Shown: positions 1-4,939 of the stretch, one piece after another
Layout of the letters: every line of letters starts with the position of its first letter
How positions within the stretch are numbered: position 1 is the first letter of the stretch
Assembly (NCBI GenBank): GCA_024638905.1
Contig: JAHEJH010000166.1
Location: forward strand, 1 to 5,112
DNA: 5,112 nucleotides
Reading direction: 5' to 3'
Source of the DNA: Luminiphilus sp.
GTDB lineage: Bacteria; Pseudomonadota; Gammaproteobacteria; Pseudomonadales; Halieaceae
Position numbers and translations under genes: made by a program
Notes under the pieces: model-generated
Seen by the model: the letters and a program-made list of their open reading frames with translations, nothing else
The model's database searches: none
Told to the model about the DNA's origin: nothing

Positions 1-85
1 GTGAGATCCAAATCAGACGACTACGCACGTAGAACCATACGAATAAGTCTCGCGGACGGGGGTTCAATTCCCCCCAGCTCCACCA
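1..85 (+). ncRNA. ssrA: tmRNA (ssrA), 3' end only
   Basis: This is the 3' part of transfer-messenger RNA, which rescues stalled ribosomes with SmpB. The visible tRNA-like end has a five-pair T-stem (GGGGG 58-62 with CCCCC 70-74) around the loop TTCAATT (63-69). It is followed by the acceptor strand CAGCTCC (75-81), discriminator A82 and an encoded CCA at 83-85. The upstream stretch CTACGCACGTAGAACC is typical of proteobacterial tmRNA just before the tRNA-like domain. The tag-peptide ORF and 5' end lie outside the window. tmRNA 3' ends are well-known integration sites for tyrosine recombinases, and the att-like repeats here fit that. The host copy looks intact as far as it is visible. Confidence 0.93.
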
Positions 86-96
86 TACCCTTGTTT

Positions 97-132
97 AAAG
101 GCCGCTAGGAATGACCACCTAGCGGCCTTTTT
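97..132 (+). terminator. Rho-independent terminator of ssrA
   Basis: A perfect 13-bp stem (AAAGGCCGCTAGG 97-109 with CCTAGCGGCCTTT 118-130) encloses an 8-nt loop and ends in a T run (128-132, then CTTT). It starts 11 nt after the CCA end, where an ssrA terminator is expected. It lies inside the duplicated att-flanking segment, so an identical copy occurs at 4779-4814. Confidence 0.92.
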
Positions 133-142
133 CTTTGGTAAA

Positions 143-158
143 TCAATCACTTGATTGA
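143..158. promoter_or_regulatory. 16-bp palindrome, candidate operator (left copy)
   Basis: TCAATCA, two bases, TGATTGA form a perfect 7-bp inverted repeat. Its right arm overlaps a possible -35 hexamer TTGACG (155-160); a weak -10-like TATTGA follows at 179-184. A second dyad, TTGAC (155-159) with GTCAA (167-171), overlaps it. In the other copy this region lies upstream of the integrase, so a repressor, excisionase or integrase-binding site is plausible. The binding protein is unknown and the promoter is weak. Confidence 0.35.
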
Positions 159-199
159 CGGTAAAGGTCAACAAGGACTATTGATAGCTAATTCATTGC

Positions 200-257
200 G
201 GGGGTACAAATGGGGGGAGATCTGACGAAATAGGGGGGAATTTCAGGTTGTACCCCC
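200..257. promoter_or_regulatory. G5TACAA arm-type motifs, left end
   Basis: GGGGGTACAAAT (200-211) is followed at once by GGGGGGAGATCT (212-223) and a further G run in AATAGGGGGGAA (229-240). The reverse complement TTGTACCCCC lies at 248-257, giving a 10-bp inverted repeat between 200-209 and 248-257. The same GGGGGTACAA core recurs at the other end of the element (4672). Short repeated G-rich sites next to the integrase are typical arm-binding sites of P4-type integrases; that role is inferred here from position and repetition. Confidence 0.5.
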
Positions 258-321
258 AGTTGTCGTGTCGCAACGTTACAAGCAGCAGAGCGGCCGCGAT
301 CATACGAGCAACCAATGAAGA

Positions 322-367
322 GGAGCGCACAGCCCATCACATTAAGCGATCCTAATTGCTGTGCTCC
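322..367 (-). terminator. Hairpin downstream of the STAND gene, possible terminator
   Basis: GGAG-CG-CACAGC (322-333) can pair with GCTGTG-CTCC (358-367): ten pairs, a 2-nt bulge and a 24-nt loop. It starts 7 nt beyond the stop codon of the minus-strand gene. No good T run follows on the minus strand, so it may be an imperfect terminator or simply a 3'-end stabilising hairpin. Confidence 0.3.
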
Positions 368-373
368 CCTAGT

Positions 374-3325
374 TTACCTGAGGGCCAGTTTAATGTCGTA
401 AAGCAGTTGTTCAATGCGGTTCGTTGTTTCGGTATCTACCGATGGAGCCGCGGCTATGATTGCTAATGCCTGATCGTGGCAGGTCTGTGCCTGTGATAGC
501 TGATCGTCCGCCAACTCCACCTGACCCAGCGATACCCACAAACGAGCAAGTTCCTCACTATTTGGTTCCAACAGGCTGGCTAGAGTTTTTTGGGCATCCT
601 GCAAATGCGCCCTAGCGTCAAGGTAGCTCCCGCGTTCCCGTTGCAGATCACCCAACTTCCATCGTGATCGGGCGACGCTCTCTGAGTCGTTGCCTTCAAG
701 AGAACACGCTATCGCGAGTTCCTGCTCTAGAATCAACACCGCTTGTGCGGAGCGACCTGCCTTTATTAATAAATCGCCAAACCCCCAGAGGACCTCACCG
801 ATTCTGGATTCGTCGGCAACCTCGTCTGCCCGTAAGATCGATAACGCTCGGTTTGTGAGGTCGATCGCTTCCTCGAGACGCTCCAACGCATGCGCCTCCT
901 CGGCCAGACCGATCAGGACCTCCGTATTGAATTGGTGCTCTGGGCCGAAGGACCGGTGGAACAAGTCGAGCGCTTCATGAAGCAAACCATAAGCACGCTC
1001 ATGGTTGCCGCACTCCGATACTGTCCAAGCCAACAACATGATGTTTTGAGTCAGGACTGGATGCTCGGGCGACAGGGTGATGCGCTGGACCGCAAGTGAT
1101 CGCTCAAGGAGGGGTTGCGCCTGTTCCGCGAGGCCATGTCGGTACAGCAGACCGCCAAACTGCATCAGACACTCCGAGTGCAGCAAGCTAACCTCGCCAC
1201 CGATCTCCAGCGACATGCGCACCGACTCCTCAAAGCACAATCGTGCCTGCTCTAGGTCTCCTTGCGCATCATGAATAGCCGCCAAATGGTTAATCGAAGC
1301 GACAGTAAAGCGGTGCGCGCCCAACCGGGTGCGACAGATGTCAAGTGCCCGACACACTAGGGGCTTCTTTTCATCGCTGCTGAGCAAAGCCGCTGATAAG
1401 TTAATCAGAATTCGGGCCAACTCGGGGTGATTGGCGGGCAACATCCGCTCGGCAACGGCGAGCGCCTGCCGCTGGAACTCAACACCCTCGGGATGGTTTA
1501 AATGGTGGGTGAGTAGGAGGCCGAGATTGCTTAACGGCTTCAAGAGGTCGGCACTGTAGGTACCCAAAGCCTGCTCGTACACCTGTATCGATTTACGGAA
1601 GCAACTTTCGGCTTCGTGCAGGGCTCCGCATTCCTGCAACGATCGTCCCAGATTGTTGAGGGTCTGGCCATATTCGGGGCCAGCCGCCCCCTGTGTGATA
1701 TTGCGTAGGCGCAAAACCTCGCGGTGTATGTCGGTTGCACGCTGAAAGTTACCCAGCTCGATGTGCAGGTTGGCCTCGTTGTTCAGGGCATTGAGGGTCT
1801 CAGTGGCAGTTGGCCCGATAGCAGTCCTGAAAGCTGAAATCACCCGCTGCGCAATTGGCAGTGCCTGCTGGTACTTGCCTTGCTCGTAGAGATTGGCCAC
1901 CATGTAGTGCAGGGTTTCATTGGTCTGGCGATGATCCGGGCCCAAGCGACGCTCGCGGGAGTCGTACACTTCTTGGTGAATAGCAGATGCATCTTCATAC
2001 TGGGAGAGGGCGAGTAGCAAGCGAGCCTGCTGCATGCGAGTCTCCTCGCGCCAAGCCGTATCCATCTTCTGTCCCCGTGCCCGACATAACACCTCGGAGA
2101 AGACCAGATCCGCTGCCTTGTAGCGGCTGGCGTAGATTAGGAACTTGGCCCACAAAGCCAGCAAACGCGTCATACGAGGCGCTGCGTCCTGGCTGCTCCA
2201 GCGACGTGCCAGCTTTGGGCCCTCAAACTCCAGTTCCAAGCCTAGTACGCTTTCTAAGTCGAGCCAGTAACTGAGGAGCTCAACCTGGGGGCGGCTGGCG
2301 TCTAGGACTGCAAAGAGGTCTGCATTGGCTAGGCATGCCTGCAGGCGCTTAGGCGCACCCGCCTGACGCCACTGCCAAGGTTCTTCCTCAGCACGTCGAA
2401 TCTGCGGGGGCTGGGCGCTGAACCAGTGAGCCAGCCGCGCATGAGCCCGCGAAGGCTGCTCAGGTGCTGCGAGGTACCGGTCGTGGACCCCGACCCGTAT
2501 GTAGTCATGAGTAAACCGTATCCTTCCATCCGCCTCGATCAGGACCTCATCCAGGGTATGGCGTATGGCAGCCCATGCGGCTGGCGTGAGGTTGGCGACG
2601 CCCAGAATTTCCTTCTCAGTGAGCCCCGCCCGAGAGGCCCAGATCGCCGTCATCGTCGCCTTGACCTGCTTCTTGCCGCAGTCCTTCTCCACCCGCTGTA
2701 GCACCCTCTCGAACAAATCGTCGATCGTCTGGCTGGTCAGGTAGTGGTCTAGTCTCTTCTGCAACTCCTCGTGCACTCCGAAGAGCCGCAACTCCTCGGC
2801 CAGTGTTCTTAGAAATAGCGGATTCGTGGCCAACGGGTGCGCCTGCACCTGCTTGACCATCTGTCTGGGCAACTTCTTGTTGAATCTCGCTAGGTAGATG
2901 TTGAGCAGCGTCGCGCTCTGCGCCTTGGTAAGCGGGCGCACCGTCACCGTCTTCCACTTCGGAGGCTTGTCCTGCCTCGGCAACGCCTCAGTCTTACCGT
3001 TGAGCGCATCGTTGACCGGCCCCAGCAGGCACGACACAAGCATCGTGACTCCCTTGGGCAGGAAGGCTGGCCACCACCGCAGGTCCTGCAGGTCAGTCAG
3101 GCTGTTAAGTGAATCCAATACAAAGATAAAACGCGTCCTGCGCTTCTGCGCCCAGGCGCTGGCCGTAGCCAGCCAGATGGGCAGGCTATCCATGAGCTTT
3201 TGCGGGTCGCCCGGGATCTCCTCGGTGCTGCCCGAGGCCCGCTGGATGAATTCAATGAGCCGTCTCACCAACGCATGTGGGGCAGCCGCATCAGTGCTGG
3301 CGCCCAAGTAGTGCTCGTGAACCAT
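374..3325 (-). CDS. STAND NTPase, C-terminal part: NACHT core, winged helix, TPR array (out of frame with its N-terminal half)
   Basis: This 983-residue frame is the downstream part of a DUF4062-NACHT-TPR protein. The true frame continues upstream of the ATG at 3325 through K-S-A-L-L, the end of Walker A (codons from 3382). No Shine-Dalgarno precedes 3325, so independent translation is doubtful. Residues 66-71 (FIFVLD) fit Walker B. Residues about 225-275 (IWASRAGLTEKEIL to FTHDYIRVGVHDRYL) resemble the winged-helix region after the ATPase in nephrocystin-3-like STAND proteins. From about residue 390 to 960 there are roughly a dozen kinesin-light-chain-like TPRs of about 42 residues, with repeated LGPDH and LNNLG-type signatures; the units are diverged. 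In STAND proteins the repeat array usually senses a ligand and the ATPase oligomerises. An anti-phage role is inferred. No signal peptide or membrane segment is evident. It ends in KLALR with TAA at 376-374. Confidence 0.85.
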   Translation of the reverse strand: MVHEHYLGASTDAAAPHALVRRLIEFIQRASGSTEEIPGDPQKLMDSLPIWLATASAWAQKRRTRFIFVLDSLNSLTDLQDLRWWPAFLPKGVTMLVSCLLGPVNDALNGKTEALPRQDKPPKWKTVTVRPLTKAQSATLLNIYLARFNKKLPRQMVKQVQAHPLATNPLFLRTLAEELRLFGVHEELQKRLDHYLTSQTIDDLFERVLQRVEKDCGKKQVKATMTAIWASRAGLTEKEILGVANLTPAAWAAIRHTLDEVLIEADGRIRFTHDYIRVGVHDRYLAAPEQPSRAHARLAHWFSAQPPQIRRAEEEPWQWRQAGAPKRLQACLANADLFAVLDASRPQVELLSYWLDLESVLGLELEFEGPKLARRWSSQDAAPRMTRLLALWAKFLIYASRYKAADLVFSEVLCRARGQKMDTAWREETRMQQARLLLALSQYEDASAIHQEVYDSRERRLGPDHRQTNETLHYMVANLYEQGKYQQALPIAQRVISAFRTAIGPTATETLNALNNEANLHIELGNFQRATDIHREVLRLRNITQGAAGPEYGQTLNNLGRSLQECGALHEAESCFRKSIQVYEQALGTYSADLLKPLSNLGLLLTHHLNHPEGVEFQRQALAVAERMLPANHPELARILINLSAALLSSDEKKPLVCRALDICRTRLGAHRFTVASINHLAAIHDAQGDLEQARLCFEESVRMSLEIGGEVSLLHSECLMQFGGLLYRHGLAEQAQPLLERSLAVQRITLSPEHPVLTQNIMLLAWTVSECGNHERAYGLLHEALDLFHRSFGPEHQFNTEVLIGLAEEAHALERLEEAIDLTNRALSILRADEVADESRIGEVLWGFGDLLIKAGRSAQAVLILEQELAIACSLEGNDSESVARSRWKLGDLQRERGSYLDARAHLQDAQKTLASLLEPNSEELARLWVSLGQVELADDQLSQAQTCHDQALAIIAAAPSVDTETTNRIEQLLYDIKLALR

Positions 3326-3380
3326 GTGCCGGGGACGGCGCTTGCGGTAGGCCTCGAAGAAGTTAGCCAGCAGCGCGCTC

Positions 3381-4151
3381 TTACCCCCCCCCCGAGGCCC
3401 CCTCGATAACGATGCGAGGCTCTTCGGCTTCGAGCAGTTTGGTCAGTGCCGCCTGGTAGCGCTCCCCCCCCAGGTACAGCCGCCGCCTGGGAGCGGCATA
3501 GGCCTCGTGGCGCAGCCGCTCGCGCTCGAAGGAATCGGGCACCGAGGTGGCGGGGAAATCTGCGTCCAGCAGCTTCCACAAGTCCCGCTCGATGCGCCGG
3601 GCCAGCGCCTCGGGGTCGGCATATGAGGTGACCGGAAGGCCGCGCTCGCGGATGCGCCGCTTGAGCTCGGTCTGGCTGGCGCGGTCCTCCGCGGAGGGCA
3701 GGTAGTCGCCACCCTTTGTGCGGGCGTAGGCCGGTGAGCGGAAATAGAAGAACGCCCGCCCTCGGATGCGGCGGTTGTTGAGCACGCCGTGCAGGATCTC
3801 GAGTTCGGTGACGCTCTTGCCGCCTTGGTGCTTCTTTAGCCAGGGCTGGCGCTCCAGCAAGTCAGCGGCGTAGCTATCGGGCGGGGGGACCCAGCCATAG
3901 CGCTCGCCCAGCATACCGATGAAGTAGGGCCGCGCGCGGTCGATCTCGGCCAGACATATCGGCAGCACCTCACCGCGCTCGGCCTCCTCCGCCGTGATGC
4001 CCCAGCGCAGGTCCACGTCCACCAGCTCGACGAAGCGGTCCTTGAGCCTGGCTCTCAGCGCCGGGAACACCCGCCTGACCAGCAGGTCGCGCTCCTCTGA
4101 GAAGTCACGGAAGGTGCTGGAGAGGAAGAGACGAACGGTCCGGGGTGGCAT
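3381..4151 (-). CDS. STAND NTPase, N-terminal part: DUF4062 domain up to the Walker A loop (frameshifted)
   Basis: This is the upstream part (256 residues from ATG 4151) of the gene that continues at 374-3325. Residues 6-24 (VRLFLSSTFRDFSEERDLL) are the signature start of DUF4062. VDVDLRWGIT (44-53) and the CLAEIDRARPYFIGMLGERYGW stretch (66-87) are its other conserved blocks. DUF4062 is thought to be a Rossmann-like, TIR-related fold and often precedes P-loop ATPases; catalytic activity is not established here. The ORF ends IVIEGASGGG then TAA, halfway through Walker A. The ATG at 4151 puts DUF4062 at the usual distance from the N-terminus. In-frame ATG 4163 and TTG 4211 also exist, and none has a convincing ribosome-binding site. 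Dropping one G gives a protein of about 1258 residues, Walker A at 251-258. GC is about 75% in two sampled 60-base lines, against about 53% in the TPR part. Confidence 0.85.
   Translation of the reverse strand: MPPRTVRLFLSSTFRDFSEERDLLVRRVFPALRARLKDRFVELVDVDLRWGITAEEAERGEVLPICLAEIDRARPYFIGMLGERYGWVPPPDSYAADLLERQPWLKKHQGGKSVTELEILHGVLNNRRIRGRAFFYFRSPAYARTKGGDYLPSAEDRASQTELKRRIRERGLPVTSYADPEALARRIERDLWKLLDADFPATSVPDSFERERLRHEAYAAPRRRLYLGGERYQAALTKLLEAEEPRIVIEGASGGG
3384..3393 (-). repeat. Ten-G homopolymer in the Walker A codons; frameshift site
   Basis: On the coding (minus) strand, ten Gs follow TC and precede TAAGAGC. As written, the frame reads GASGGG and stops at TAA (3383-3381). With nine Gs it reads GASGGGKSALL, an exact GxxxxGKS Walker A motif, and joins the downstream frame with no other change. 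Neither 6 nor 12 Gs keeps the P-loop spacing, so only nine gives a standard motif. Causes could be slipped-strand phase variation, a fixed inactivating mutation, rescue by transcriptional slippage, or an assembly or basecalling error. Confidence 0.9.
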
Positions 4152-4403
4152 TTCACACAACATTAAATGAGTAGCGTTACAGAAGGTTATCGTATCTTGA
4201 GGAAAAGACAAAGGGCAGGCAGACTATTGAATTTTGTCAATGGCGCGATCGGGCAGCGGAACGCGATGCTCTCGCTTTGCCTTTGTATGAGCCGCTGGAA
4301 TGATCCATAGCCTCTCGGGCACCCTCGGGGGGCCTCGGTCCCTCCCCCACCCCGCTTTAAACACTTGCGCTGACGCTGGAGTTACGCCGCAGGTGAGCTG
4401 GCG
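4152..4403. other. Divergent intergenic region, no clear gene
   Basis: This stretch separates the minus-strand STAND gene from the plus-strand 87-residue ORF. I find no credible ORF. On the minus strand there is a perfect TTGACA (4240-4235), but no -10 at normal spacing. A TTTAAT (4167-4162) close to the start has no matching -35; it would imply a nearly leaderless message. A G/C-rich patch (4326-4353) with a G run facing a C run could fold but is not a standard terminator. Confidence 0.4.
4391..4396 (+). promoter_or_regulatory. Ribosome-binding site of the 87-residue ORF
   Basis: AGGTGA lies 7 nt before the ATG at 4404. It supports this start and suggests that the short ORF was once, or still is, translated. 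Confidence 0.6.
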
Positions 4404-4667
4404 ATGAGAAATAGGAACGCATTAACTGTTCATCCAGCCCCTTGGTTCAGGTTGTACGCTGCGAACTTTCAATCTGATCGTCAATACCGAATGATGAGCC
4501 TTGAGGAGCGTGGGCTGCTTATCACCCTGCTGCTTGAGTGTTGGATCAATGTGGACGTCCCAAGCAGTATCGGCGAAGTCATTTTATTTACTGGCTATCG
4601 AGAGGGGAAAGTGGCAAACGCCTTCACTGAGCGTGAAACAACGAAAATTTCAAGGGTATTGATGTAA
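4404..4667 (+). CDS. Short DUF1376-like protein, probably a truncated N-terminal fragment
   Basis: The product has 87 residues. Residues 13-48 (PAPWFRLYAANFQSD, then MSLEERGLLITLLLECW) resemble the start of DUF1376/YdaU-type proteins: an aromatic-rich opening, then an S-x-E-E-R-G-x-hhhLL helix and a terminal W. Such proteins are found near replication genes of phages and integrative elements; their exact role is unclear. The Shine-Dalgarno AGGTGA supports the ATG. The protein stops 39 residues after that W, with an unremarkable tail (ETTKISRVLM), and its TAA (4665-4667) lies 4 nt before the arm-type motifs at the element end. It is therefore probably a relic of the replication module cut by a rearrangement. 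It reads divergently from the STAND gene and is not in its operon. A functional small protein cannot be excluded. Confidence 0.55.
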   Translation: MRNRNALTVHPAPWFRLYAANFQSDRQYRMMSLEERGLLITLLLECWINVDVPSSIGEVILFTGYREGKVANAFTERETTKISRVLM

Positions 4668-4671
4668 AAAC

Positions 4672-4695
4672 GGGGGTACAAGTGGGGGTATAAAT
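4672..4695 (+). promoter_or_regulatory. Tandem 12-bp arm-type motifs, right end
   Basis: GGGGGTACAAGT (4672-4683) is followed directly by GGGGGTATAAAT (4684-4695), two 12-bp units in phase. They match the GGGGGTACAAAT motif of the left end (200-211). They sit in an AT-rich stretch (18 of 60 G+C in 4681-4740) about 65 bp before the att-like junction. This fits integrase arm-binding sites at the distal end of an island. Confidence 0.55.
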
Positions 4696-4745
4696 AAATT
4701 TTTAAAAGCTACAGATCTAGTATTTATAAGCTTTGCAGACGATCA

Positions 4746-4767
4746 TTCAATAGACCCCAGCCCACCA
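4746..4767 (+). pseudogene. ssrA: Decayed ssrA 3' end at the right att junction
   Basis: TTCAAT-AGACCCC-AGC-CCACCA aligns to the host tmRNA T-loop and acceptor strand (63-85). There are three substitutions (4752-4754) and one deleted base (T79 in the host copy). It cannot form the T-stem and is a fragment only. It probably marks the attachment core, with the exchange point in or near the T-loop/acceptor strand, where the similarity to ssrA begins. Confidence 0.6.
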
Positions 4768-4778
4768 TACCCTTGTTT

Positions 4779-4814
4779 AAAGGCCGCTAGGAATGACCAC
4801 CTAGCGGCCTTTTT
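4779..4814 (+). terminator. Duplicate copy of the ssrA terminator
   Basis: Identical 13-bp stem, 8-nt loop and T run as at 97-132. No intact RNA gene precedes it here. It could stop plus-strand transcription leaving the 4404-4667 ORF and so shield the downstream integrase from read-through. Confidence 0.85.
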
Positions 4815-4824
4815 CTTTGGTAAA

Positions 4825-4840
4825 TCAATCACTTGATTGA
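4825..4840. promoter_or_regulatory. 16-bp palindrome, candidate operator (right copy, upstream of int)
   Basis: Identical to 143-158: TCAATCA and TGATTGA around two bases, overlapping a possible -35 TTGACG (4837-4842). It is 100 bp upstream of the integrase start. A site for autoregulation or for excisionase is plausible, but no binding protein is visible in the window. Confidence 0.35.
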
Positions 4841-4939
4841 CGGTAAAGGTCAACAAGGACTATTGGCAGCTAATTCATTGCGTGGGTACAAATGGGGGGA
4901 GATCTGACGAAATAGGGGGAAATTTGAGGTTGTACCCCC

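Larger units (their letters stand above)
80..258 (+). repeat. Left copy of direct repeat (attL-like, ssrA end plus integrase leader)
   Basis: This 179-bp segment matches 4762-4940 without gaps, offset 4682. Hand alignment gives five mismatches (184, 185, 201, 238, 244). It contains the tmRNA CCACCA end, the terminator, a 16-bp palindrome and G-rich arm-type motifs. In the right copy the segment runs directly into an integrase start codon. Here the match stops at A258 and no integrase follows. The C at 244 changes the GAGG of the right copy (a probable ribosome-binding site) to CAGG. It is most simply the attachment site and integrase leader of an element whose integrase gene is gone. Confidence 0.85.
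80..4761. mobile_element. Integrase-less ssrA-inserted element (about 4.68 kb, CIME-like remnant)
   Basis: The unit is bounded by the two 179-bp direct repeats at ssrA and carries arm-type motifs at both ends. Cargo is the DUF4062-NACHT-TPR gene and a DUF1376-like fragment. No integrase, excisionase or transfer gene lies inside. The right repeat leads straight into another element's integrase start. This is the expected structure of tandem accretion in one att site, where the inner unit has lost its own integrase and could move only with one supplied by a neighbour. Boundaries are given repeat to repeat; the true crossover may lie anywhere in the tmRNA 3' end. Confidence 0.65.

Noticed and set aside
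390..2150. Possible recently expanded, near-identical TPR units
   Set aside because: The repeats share the family pattern but are strongly diverged at both protein and DNA level; no near-identical tandem copies were seen.
664..3311. Several plus-strand open frames of 64-137 codons opposite the STAND gene
   Set aside because: They lie antisense to a long frame with clear NACHT and TPR homology, resemble no family, and arise from its GC-rich codon pattern.
3325..3325. Internal translation start for the C-terminal half at the ATG
   Set aside because: No Shine-Dalgarno upstream, and the ATG lies 19 codons after the Walker A lysine, so the product would lack its P-loop.
4235..4240. Perfect -35 hexamer TTGACA on the minus strand upstream of the STAND gene
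   Set aside because: At 16-18 nt spacing the -10 positions read about TGCCCT; no usable -10, so I do not call a promoter.
4326..4353. G-run/C-run patch that could fold, and shares GGGGGCCTCGG with the Walker A region
   Set aside because: No T run follows, and an 11-base match is unsurprising in GC-rich sequence.
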